Shown: positions 58,135 through 64,000 of the stretch, in pieces
Layout: each line of letters begins with the position of its first letter
Position numbering within the stretch: the stretch's first letter is position 1
Source: Clostridiales bacterium CCNA10
GTDB taxonomy: Bacteria > Bacillota > Clostridia > Oscillospirales > Oscillospiraceae
DNA length: 64,000 bases
Direction: 5' to 3'
Assembly (NCBI GenBank): GCA_003573975.1
Contig: AP018533.1
Span: 1,240,001 to 1,304,000, forward strand
Made by a program: the position numbers and the translations under genes
Notes under the pieces: generated by a model
The model's input: the letters and a program-made list of their open reading frames with translations, nothing else
Databases searched by the model: none
Told to the model about the DNA's origin: nothing

Positions 58135-58386
58135 CGGTGGTTCACCTCCGAATCACATTCTATGTTGTGCATGAATCGGATAAAATGCTCTACTGGTAGT
58201 GAGAAATAAGTTCTAATGGTTCATAGTAGGGGAAAAGGTGGAGAGAGAATGAGGTTGGCTATGCTGGTGGAGTAGCAGTCTGCCCCGACATATTATATCG
58301 GCCGGGACATTTGAAAAAGATTGATCTGGCCGGTGGGCACTTTGTCTGCGTTGGACATGAACCCATGGTTCCAAATAATCGACACC
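58135..58386. other. Intergenic leader of the sigma-like gene
   Basis: Between the divergent XRE gene and the hairpin at 58387. No ORF I trust; it presumably holds both promoters, but I could not place them with confidence. Confidence 0.35.
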
Positions 58387-58424
58387 AAACTGTCAAGCAT
58401 TTTTTGCTTGGCAGTTTTTATATT
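58387..58424 (+). terminator. Leader hairpin/terminator upstream of the sigma-like gene
   Basis: AAACTGTCAAGCA, 5 bases, TGCTTGGCAGTTT, then TTATATTG. It lies about 90 bases before the sigma-like gene, so it may attenuate it. Confidence 0.75.
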
Positions 58425-58511
58425 GTGTGGCAAAATCGGCGCCCACTTTCGGGGAAAGGAGCGAAAGGGGACGAAGAAACCGCCTCCGCGGGTAGGGGAG
58501 GAGGTGATTTG

Positions 58512-58928
58512 ATGGAGACCACACAGGCCACTCAGAAAAGAGTCCGTTACCAATTTGAGATATTCTGCATGAAGGTCATCGACGGAGAGCGGTGTGATTA
58601 TCTCCGAAAACTGATGAAGAAGATGGGGTGGGAGTCCTCGTTTTCAGATTTGCCAGAAGCTGTGCTGACCAGTCTCTGCACCTTTGATAGCGATCCGGCA
58701 GAGCAGTATATCTTCCATGTCTACGGGCATCGGATTCCGATTAGAAACGACCGGCTGGCGGAGATCCTCCTCGCACTCGGCGATGAGGGATACAGCATCC
58801 TGCTGCTGTACTACTCCCTTCAGCTCAGAGACCGGGAGATCGCTTCGCTCCTAGGGCTTTCCAGATCCAAGATACAGAAGGACCGAAAGATCCTATTCGA
58901 TGAGTTGAAGAAACGGATGGTGGAGTAA
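58512..58928 (+). CDS. Sigma-70 region-4-like regulator (Tn916 orf7-like)
   Basis: 138 residues from the ATG at 58512 with GGGGAGGAGGTG upstream. The C-terminal half is a sigma region-4-type helix-turn-helix: GYSILLLYYSLQLRDREIAS, then LLGLSRSKIQKDRKILFDEL. Length and placement before an orf8-like gene match the regulatory pair of Tn916-type conjugative transposons. It probably activates element genes. The next gene begins one base after its stop. Confidence 0.85.
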   Translation: METTQATQKRVRYQFEIFCMKVIDGERCDYLRKLMKKMGWESSFSDLPEAVLTSLCTFDSDPAEQYIFHVYGHRIPIRNDRLAEILLALGDEGYSILLLYYSLQLRDREIASLLGLSRSKIQKDRKILFDELKKRMVE

Positions 58929-58929
58929 G

Positions 58930-59178
58930 ATGAAAAGAAAAAGCAGTATCCCAGAAGAAAAACTCCTGCCCTATGAAACCATTTGCGCTGCGACCAGAGG
59001 TGACCCGGAGGCAATGGATGAGGTGCTGCGGCACTTTGACGGCTACATATCACACAAAGCCACCCGCATCTTTTACGATGAATATGGCCAGTCCTACTGT
59101 GGTGTGGATGTAGAACTAAAGCAGCGCATCCAAAACAAACTAATTGCCCGCATCATGGAACGGTTTAAACCTGAGTAA
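58930..59178 (+). CDS. Helix-turn-helix protein (Tn916 orf8-like)
   Basis: 82 residues. LLPYETICAATRGDPEAMDE, then VLRHFDGYISHKATRIFYDE and VDVELKQRIQNKLIARIMER match the short protein after orf7 in Tn916-type elements. ATG one base after the sigma-like gene's stop, with GGTGGAG in the end of that gene. It supports reading this region as part of an integrative conjugative element, though no integrase is inside the window. Confidence 0.85.
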   Translation: MKRKSSIPEEKLLPYETICAATRGDPEAMDEVLRHFDGYISHKATRIFYDEYGQSYCGVDVELKQRIQNKLIARIMERFKPE

Positions 59179-59182
59179 ACAT

Positions 59183-59236
59183 CCCCGTAGCCCCGGGCCG
59201 GGTATATGGTGTGTCCCCTCCATCTATCCGGCCTGG
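59183..59236 (+). terminator. Long imperfect hairpin after the orf7/orf8-like genes
   Basis: ATCCCC...GGGCCGG pairs with CCGGCC-GGGGAT around a 26-base loop, then TTTCATG. Confidence 0.5.
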
Positions 59237-59480
59237 GGATTTCATGCGCCATAAGGCAACTTGGGTTGAATAATCAGCCTGCTATCCGTGAAATAGGTAT
59301 AGCAGATGCGACATAATTGATGCGTTGGTTCTCAACATCCTAATGTATGGACTCCAAGGAATGGGAAATAAAATTGAAATATTACCGTTAATGCCTGTGG
59401 GGTAGGGGAAGGCAGAGAATACAGTTAAAGCATATTTTCAGGTTATAAAAGAGTATATTAACTTTCTAAAGAATCGAAAG
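59237..59480. other. A+T-rich spacer, no supported gene
   Basis: About 240 bases between the orf8-like gene and the converging operon. I see no coding signal, repeat or clear promoter. Confidence 0.35.
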
Positions 59481-59506
59481 AAAAGCCACCCCAGGGGTGG
59501 CTTTTT
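59481..59506. terminator. Bidirectional terminator
   Basis: AAAAGCCACCCC and GGGGTGGCTTTTT, near-perfect stem with T/A tracts on both sides; ends the minus-strand operon. Confidence 0.85.
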
Positions 59507-59563
59507 AGTGTGTATCTTAGGGGGGAGACTTCCTTAACTCCCATCTTCCAGGTAGTCAGCGAC

Positions 59564-60061
59564 TTATCGCATTTTTTCAGGCTGATATGGCCGGGACACA
59601 AATTCGGCGCAGCCATCCGCCTCAGTGATATTGGGCGGGCGGTCATGGACAAGTGAGAACCTGCAGATTCCATCCCGGTTATAGGCACAGGTACAGGACT
59701 CACAGACATCATAGTTGTCAACTCCTCCATATTCAGGAGTGGCTTTACCTTGTGTATCTGTGCCTAATTTTTCAAAATAAAATGGGATGCCCGCTTGAAA
59801 CGGGTAGAAGGTGAATGTGCCATCTCCCCATTTTCGGATGGCATGGCCGCCCTTTGCTTTGCGGAGGACAACCCGTTTAGACTTCGAAAACAGATGGGAA
59901 ATATGACTCGCACTGTACCGGCTTTCAAATTCAACGAGTTGTAGAATATATGATTTCCCAGTCTCTTTCACATCCATGACAATGCGGTATGCCTTGAGGA
60001 TGTTTTCTGCATTTTCCGCTTTGAAACGCCCGAGCAGGGGGTCGGGGTTACTGCTGCCCAT
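59564..60061 (-). CDS. Protein with C-terminal Cys-rich ITEADGC domain (165 aa)
   Basis: ATG at 60061 with TGGAGG upstream. The first two-thirds read YRIVMDVKETGKSYILQLVE and KSKRVVLRKAKGGHAIRKWG, a likely beta-rich fold; the end is DVCESCTCAYNRDGICRFSL then VHDRPPNITEADGC, the same Cys domain as in the protein at 46121-46603. Probably a zinc or iron-sulfur site. Last gene of the minus-strand operon after leader B. Confidence 0.78.
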   Translation of the reverse strand: MGSSNPDPLLGRFKAENAENILKAYRIVMDVKETGKSYILQLVEFESRYSASHISHLFSKSKRVVLRKAKGGHAIRKWGDGTFTFYPFQAGIPFYFEKLGTDTQGKATPEYGGVDNYDVCESCTCAYNRDGICRFSLVHDRPPNITEADGCAEFVSRPYQPEKMR

Positions 60062-60305
60062 CGTCACTGTCCTCCATTTCCCTATATTCGCAGTCAAGGA
60101 ATTCCTCAAAGCAGGGCCATATCTCCGTGTTAAATCCATACTCAAACTCCCAGTCATGGAAGATGGACTCCAGACTCAGCTCCGGCGACTCTTTTCGGAG
60201 TTGTTCCAGTTCGTCTATGAGATTTTTGAGTGTGTACCCGTGGGCAAGCATCCATTCGAGTTTGAACCGCTCATATGCAGCCTGTATTGCATTGGTTTCT
60301 GGCAT
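60048..60305 (-). CDS. Hypothetical protein (85 aa)
   Basis: ATG at 60305 chosen for the GGAGG eight bases upstream; it overlaps the following gene by 14 bases. Acidic helical protein: AIQAAYERFKLEWMLAHGYT, then LKNLIDELEQLRKESPELSL and CFEEFLDCEYREMEDSDDG. No family recognised. Overlap supports coupled translation. Confidence 0.74.
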   Translation of the reverse strand: MPETNAIQAAYERFKLEWMLAHGYTLKNLIDELEQLRKESPELSLESIFHDWEFEYGFNTEIWPCFEEFLDCEYREMEDSDDGQQ

Positions 60306-60340
60306 TTCAGTTTCCTCCATAGCAGGATTTGGATTAAAGG

Positions 60341-60874
60341 TCAGGCGCTTCGTTCCGCCCTTGTGAGCCTCCCGGAGGTCCATGCGCTTTTGTAGGTTCC
60401 GATGCTTGGTAGCCGATCCAGCAGGCATTTTTCAATCCCCTTTAGATAGGCTTGATAGTGACGGGATTGAAGGCCAGCGTAACTTTGACACCATGGCGGC
60501 TCTTTCTGGATGAGTTCCACCGCCAGCGACCACTCGTTGTCCTCAAGGCAGATATAGAAAAGTGGGCTCTCCAGGATGGCCCGCTGGCTGCGGGAGATCC
60601 ACCGCTCCGGGCGGACTCGCTTGAAACTGGGGAACATCTGCAGAAAGTTCGCCGTAAAGCACTCCAGAATGTCCTCCTCTTCCAGTTCCGTGGCAAGGTC
60701 ATCATAGAGCCAAGTGCCATCCGTCAATTCTTCATAGTCCAGATCCCGCATCAGGCGGGGCTCCGGGCAGTCATCCGACGCGGCGTCTGCCCTGCGGAAT
60801 ACATGGAAATCATCATTGTCAATATAGTACAGGCCCTCGTAGCGGCCAAACACACAGCAATTCCCGCACCCCAC
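60341..60874 (-). CDS. Hypothetical protein (177 aa)
   Basis: GTG start at 60874 with GGAGG seven bases upstream. CGNCCVFGRYEGLYYIDNDD opens (a Cys cluster near the N-terminus), then FTANFLQMFPSFKRVRPERW and LESPLFYICLEDNEWSLAVE. Soluble, mixed fold. No family recognised. Two bases separate it from the HD gene. Confidence 0.75.
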   Translation of the reverse strand: MGCGNCCVFGRYEGLYYIDNDDFHVFRRADAASDDCPEPRLMRDLDYEELTDGTWLYDDLATELEEEDILECFTANFLQMFPSFKRVRPERWISRSQRAILESPLFYICLEDNEWSLAVELIQKEPPWCQSYAGLQSRHYQAYLKGIEKCLLDRLPSIGTYKSAWTSGRLTRAERSA

Positions 60875-60876
60875 TG

Positions 60877-61491
60877 CTATCCCTCCATTGATGCCAATTC
60901 GTCTAAGTAGGTTGCCTGGAGATCGGCAATGTGGAGTTGTAGCGCCAGCGGGCAGATCGTATAAACTTTGCTGGTGTTGCGGTCGGTGAAGTCGCCCATA
61001 TGGAACCGGATGGCCAGCGCCTCATCGCGGGTAAGATGCATATGCTCATTGATCAGAAAGACCGATTTCTCACCGTGACCAAAGGGAAATTTCTCATCTA
61101 CCGTGTAGAATGGCACAGATTCCAAGTCGTAAGCACCGCGTTTATCAAACTTCGTGCCATGATCGGAGTAGACCTTCTGGTCTTTGAACTCCATCTTATA
61201 GGACTGGGTCTTGCAGATGTCATGCAGCAGGGATACAATGGCAACGGATTCCACCTGTTTGGGCGGGAATAGCGTGTCCGTGCCCAACTCATTCATGCAG
61301 TTGCGGCACATGCGCTGGAAAACATTCAGGGAATGTAGCACAAGGCCGCCGGCGAAACTGTTGTGGAACTTTGTGCTGGCAGGCGCCTCGAAGAAATCGG
61401 TAGCCAGCAGCCGGTCCAACAGCGAGTCTGAGCCAGTTCTGTGTATATATTTCTGGTATGCGGAAATGAAGGTGTCTTTTGGGTTCATCAT
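60877..61491 (-). CDS. HD-domain hydrolase (204 aa)
   Basis: ATG at 61491 with AAAAGGAGC upstream. HD fold: FHNSFAGGLVLHSLNVFQRM supplies the first His, VESVAIVSLLHDICKTQSYK the HD pair, and later GHGEKSVFLINEHMHLTRDE and IADLQATYLDEL the remaining ligands. HD proteins are metal-dependent phosphohydrolases of nucleotides or nucleic acids. First gene of the operon behind leader B. A nucleotide-degrading role would fit anti-phage or anti-restriction use, but the sequence does not show the substrate. Confidence 0.87.
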   Translation of the reverse strand: MMNPKDTFISAYQKYIHRTGSDSLLDRLLATDFFEAPASTKFHNSFAGGLVLHSLNVFQRMCRNCMNELGTDTLFPPKQVESVAIVSLLHDICKTQSYKMEFKDQKVYSDHGTKFDKRGAYDLESVPFYTVDEKFPFGHGEKSVFLINEHMHLTRDEALAIRFHMGDFTDRNTSKVYTICPLALQLHIADLQATYLDELASMEG

Positions 61492-61527
61492 AAAAATGCT
61501 CCTTTTCAAAGTCGTTTTTTATATCAT

Positions 61528-61787
61528 CGGTGCGCCGCAGGGCGTACCGTAAAAACAGGGACGCCCCGGCCGCAGATGCGTCTGGGGAGATCTATATAAA
61601 AAAGGCATCCGAAGAATCCTCTCGGACGCCTTGTGACTTCAGTATCAGATTGCATGTGGTCAAAAAGCAAAAAGCGCCCAAAGGCCAATCGCCTTTAGAC
61701 GCTGTGCAACACGGATGACTATAATTGCCGGAAGCAACTTCTGATACTGATTGACTTGATTATAATGCAGATCGCGCTAAATAGCAA
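61528..61787 (-). promoter_or_regulatory. Leader element B: promoter, P1, tandem terminators T1 and T2, conserved tail
   Basis: Minus-strand TTGCTA (61782-61787), 17 bases, TATAAT (61759-61764). RNA with TCAATCAGT, stem P1 AGTTGC/GCAATT, linker CATCCGTGTT, T1 (61673-61703, AAAGGC with GCCTTT inside AGCG/CGCT), T2 (61602-61632, AAGGCATCCGA with CGGACGCCTT, then TTTTATATAG), then the tail hairpins (61564-61586 and 61528-61549) shared with element D. Confidence 0.8.
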
Positions 61788-61804
61788 TACCCTTGCATCA
61801 AGGA

Positions 61805-61833
61805 TTGCAATTCGGGACATACTCTGCTATACT
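61805..61833 (+). promoter_or_regulatory. Promoter of the Fic gene
   Basis: TTGCAA, 17 bases, TATACT; back to back with the promoter of leader B, 17 bases apart. Repeats of GATAC follow it. Confidence 0.7.
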
Positions 61834-61872
61834 GATACAAATTGATACTAAAAAATATCAGAGGTGAGCAAT

Positions 61873-63048
61873 ATGGAAGCGGCGCTGTTTGCGAAGATGA
61901 TGTCGGACAAGAGCGTGACCGATCTAAAGAAACTGGGCTATAAATATCCTCAGGCGGATATAGCCGAATTTATCGGCCTGTTGAAAACTGGATTTTACAC
62001 AACGCTGCCGATGAAGGACTTCAATGGAGAACCTCTGGTCTATCTGGAGAGTGTAGCCCAAGTCCACCTTTCGGCCGCCAAGATCTTGCTGACGCCGCAC
62101 AATAGCAGCCAGCACTATGGTATCAAGGCCATGGAGGATGAAATCGTATCGACCTTGACCATCGAGCAAATCGACACCTCACGTGACAGCGTCCGGAGGA
62201 TACTCACTGGCTATGCGCCGGCCAGCGAAACAGAGAACCGCATTTATGGAATGAAGAAAGGGGTGGAGTTTATCGCAGACCCCAACCATCGGATTACGGA
62301 GGAAAATCTCCATCAGTTGTATGAGATGACGGTAGGGGACTTCCTGGCAGAAGAAGATCGTTTGTTGCCAGGCAATTACTACCGTCACGACAGCGTCTAT
62401 GTCGTAGGCGACAAAGTGGAGCATATGGGGTTGCCTTGGAAGAAACTGCCGGAATATATGGCGGATTTGATCGCCTATGCAAATGCAGAAGGCTCAGACA
62501 ATGATTTGTTGAAAGCGGCGCTGCTTCACTTCTATATCGCTTACCTGCATCCTTACTTTGATGGAAATGGCAGGATGGCGCGGCTGCTGCACCTGTGGTA
62601 CTTAGTCCAACAGGGGTATTCCTCCGCGCTGTTCATCCCGTTGTCCAGATATGTGGAAAAGAGTAGGAGGGGTTACTACGATGCCTACACACTCACGGAG
62701 CAGAATGCCCGCATCAGTGGTGTTTTGGATGTGACGCCGTTTCTGGTCTATTTCATTGAGCATGTCTATCATCAGTTGGAGGATGTGGCGTCTTCGGCCT
62801 CCGCAATAGGTGCCTTTCAAACTGTGTTGGAGCGGGGCGGTATTACAGAAAAGGAGAAGGACCTGTGGCATTTTGTCCTCTCGGCCTATGGCAATGGTGA
62901 GTTCTCCACAAAACAGTTGGAGCGTGACTTCGGCAATGCCGCATATGCCACTATCCTCAGTTTCGTCTTAAAGTTTGAGAAACTCGGACTTCTACAGTCT
63001 CAAAAGTATGGCAACCGGGTCAAATACAGCCTCCGACAGTGCGGCTGA
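61873..63048 (+). CDS. fic: Fic-family protein (AMPylase-type)
   Basis: 391 residues from the ATG at 61873 (AGAGGTG upstream). Catalytic motif HPYFDGNGRMARLLH at about residue 220 with the invariant His, the GNGR phosphate loop and the second Arg, so it should transfer AMP or another nucleotide part to a target hydroxyl. An alpha-helical inhibitory-like segment VSTLTIEQIDTSRDSV precedes it, close to S/T-xxx-E-G/N but with Gln after the Glu. A C-terminal winged helix (TKQLERDFGNAAYATILSFV) is probably DNA-binding. No separate antitoxin gene. Divergent from leader B. Confidence 0.92.
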   Translation: MEAALFAKMMSDKSVTDLKKLGYKYPQADIAEFIGLLKTGFYTTLPMKDFNGEPLVYLESVAQVHLSAAKILLTPHNSSQHYGIKAMEDEIVSTLTIEQIDTSRDSVRRILTGYAPASETENRIYGMKKGVEFIADPNHRITEENLHQLYEMTVGDFLAEEDRLLPGNYYRHDSVYVVGDKVEHMGLPWKKLPEYMADLIAYANAEGSDNDLLKAALLHFYIAYLHPYFDGNGRMARLLHLWYLVQQGYSSALFIPLSRYVEKSRRGYYDAYTLTEQNARISGVLDVTPFLVYFIEHVYHQLEDVASSASAIGAFQTVLERGGITEKEKDLWHFVLSAYGNGEFSTKQLERDFGNAAYATILSFVLKFEKLGLLQSQKYGNRVKYSLRQCG

Positions 63049-63123
63049 TCGTAAGCGTATTTCCTTTGAGGCAATAAGCAGATTTTCACACTCTAATAAA
63101 AGAAAAATGCGGGGTATCAGGAT

Positions 63124-63399
63124 ATGAGTCATAAACTATATTCTTCGGATTTCCAGCACCCGGATACAGGCGTGTTAATCCACTTCGTTTTGGATGAGGA
63201 TGCGGAACTCCTTTGGCTGGAGCCTTGTGAGGCCACCTGTGAACAAAGAGAACGCGTTGAGTCTGAATATCAGGAAACCTCTGTATGGTGTAAACTGTTG
63301 GGAGAACATACCTGCAGTTCGGTCGCGGAGGCGAACCGGCTCATACAGTCCAGATACTCAAAATATCTGGCAGAAAACGGCTGCTTCCCGACGGACTGA
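63124..63399 (+). CDS. Hypothetical protein (91 aa)
   Basis: ATG at 63124 after GCGGGGTATCAGG. Small acidic protein: GVLIHFVLDEDAELLWLEPC, then VESEYQETSVWCKLLGEHTC and EANRLIQSRYSKYLAENGC. Four Cys but no clear ligand pattern. No family recognised. Lies between Fic and leader C; it may be co-transcribed with Fic. Confidence 0.72.
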   Translation: MSHKLYSSDFQHPDTGVLIHFVLDEDAELLWLEPCEATCEQRERVESEYQETSVWCKLLGEHTCSSVAEANRLIQSRYSKYLAENGCFPTD

Positions 63400-63453
63400 T
63401 TCAGTAATGGCAGCGTTGATAATTGGAAGTGCGCGAGCGATTCTACTTTCTGC

Positions 63454-63660
63454 TTGCAATCTCTGGAGTATTCCGATATAATTCAAACATACAGTATCCG
63501 TTGTTCGTCGCAGACGAGCACAGTAACCGTGTTTCAAAGCACCCGGAAGCCGCAAGGGCTTTTGGGTGCTTTTTTGCGTTTCAACAACGCAGATTGATTG
63601 AGGACAGTATGTTCACAAGGCGCATGAGGTATTTCAGCCCATGTGCCTTTTTATATACAT
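63454..63660 (+). promoter_or_regulatory. Leader element C: promoter, P1, tandem terminators T1 and T2
   Basis: TTGCAA (63454-63459), 17 bases, TATAAT (63477-63482). RNA with CAGTATCCG, stem P1 GTTCGTC/GACGAGC (63503-63519), linker AGTAACCGTGTT, T1 (63536-63575, AGCACCC with GGGTGCT, T run), spacer, ACAAGG, T2 (63616-63652, AAGGCGCATG with CATGTGCCTT, then TTTATATA). Leads to the gene at 63841. Confidence 0.82.
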
Positions 63661-63704
63661 TTTCCCTGCGGAAGGCGCCGCAAAATAAGAAGGGGGGACA
63701 ATAA

Positions 63705-63749
63705 ATGAGGTTTTCAAAAAAGAAGCGAGAGGGGGACAGTTTTATATAA
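63705..63749 (+). other. Possible 14-codon leader ORF
   Basis: ATG after AGGGGGGACAATAA, reading MRFSKKKREGDSFI then stop, between T2 and the first gene. May be a leader peptide or the remnant of a longer gene. Confidence 0.35.
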
Positions 63750-63840
63750 GCCAGATTCTGTATTTTGATATGAGAAAGAACTGCCGCCCCCTGGCCCTGT
63801 GCAAGCATAGAACTGGGTTATCTGGGAAAGGAGCACTACT

Positions 63841-64000
63841 ATGAGCCACACAACCGAGCAACCTGTACTGGAGCCATCAAACCCACAGGGACTCCGCATC
63901 GGTGACATCTGCAGCTATTCCTTCGGCGAAAAGAACAGATCCTACTCAATTGTTGAAATTGTCAGGATTCTGGATAGCCCATATGAAGTTGCGGAAGTGA
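63841..64000 (+). CDS. Hypothetical protein, cut by the window end
   Basis: ATG at 63841 with GGGAAAGGAG upstream; open to the last base (53 codons). LRIGDICSYSFGEKNRSYSI then VEIVRILDSPYEVAEV suggests a small beta-barrel. First gene of the operon behind leader C. Family not recognised. Confidence 0.7.
   Translation, partial: MSHTTEQPVLEPSNPQGLRIGDICSYSFGEKNRSYSIVEIVRILDSPYEVAEV

Noticed and set aside
61873-63399. Fic plus 63124 as a toxin-antitoxin pair
   Set aside because: The 91-residue protein follows Fic and shows no FicA-type inhibitory motif; the Fic protein has its own inhibitory-like helix.
37471-64000. A complete integrative conjugative element
   Set aside because: Only orf7/orf8-like regulators and typical cargo are visible. 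No integrase, relaxase, coupling protein or att repeats were found, so I call it mobile-type DNA, not a bounded element.

Overview
The window reads as chromosome, with integrated mobile DNA, of a moderately GC-rich gut-type Clostridia (an Oscillospiraceae-like Firmicute is my best guess). The reasons are low-GC Gram-positive promoters and GGAGG ribosome sites, an S-layer-homology surface protein, many XRE regulators, MATE pumps, an ECF transporter, and two adjacent genes resembling the sigma-like and HTH regulatory genes of Tn916-type conjugative transposons. I saw no rRNA, tRNA, CRISPR array, transposase or integrase.

Layout. 1-3.5 kb: end of a two-gene exporter-fold ABC operon closed by a hybrid DtxR/OmpR remnant. 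3.6-7.3 kb: three XRE regulators with unrecognised genes. 7.3-11.9 kb: two MATE pumps, a MarR regulator, a cytidylate-kinase-like gene and a TraX/YiiX hybrid remnant. 12.7-19.9 kb: a 2073-residue surface protein whose leader holds a tetranucleotide repeat and a terminator-like hairpin, next to a LytTR regulator. 20-23 kb: an ABC remnant, an XRE gene, a TauE/MarR pair and a cytidylate-kinase-like remnant. 23-37.2 kb: two TetR-ABC-ABC modules enclosing HU, an O-methyltransferase with a Cys/His-rich mini-protein, a second methyltransferase, and ahpC with an AhpF-like reductase. 37.4-47.9 kb: an 11-gene minus-strand operon and a 5-gene plus-strand operon of mostly unknown proteins, with an XRE gene between. 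48-57.8 kb: an ECF S-T-A / ABC-ABC / DtxR operon under an AraC regulator. 57.8-64 kb: XRE, Tn916 orf7/orf8-like genes, a 4-gene operon with an HD protein, Fic, and the start of another operon.

Two regulatory networks stand out. First, a palindrome GTTAG-N6-CTAAC (one site is a relaxed variant) lies at eight places: before both TetR-linked ABC pairs, both methyltransferases, ahpC, the ECF operon, the AraC gene and a promoter-terminator unit with no ORF. Where I could place a promoter it sits just downstream of the -10 box. With DtxR- and PchR/YbtA-like regulators and YbtPQ/IrtAB-like transporters this looks like a metal (probably iron) regulon; that is inference. Second, four operons of the 37-64 kb mobile-type DNA each start with the same leader: a TTGCNA-17-TATAAT promoter, a small stem with compensatory base changes, a conserved linker and two tandem intrinsic terminators. 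One copy appears split by an XRE gene. This is the best candidate here for an undescribed regulatory system.
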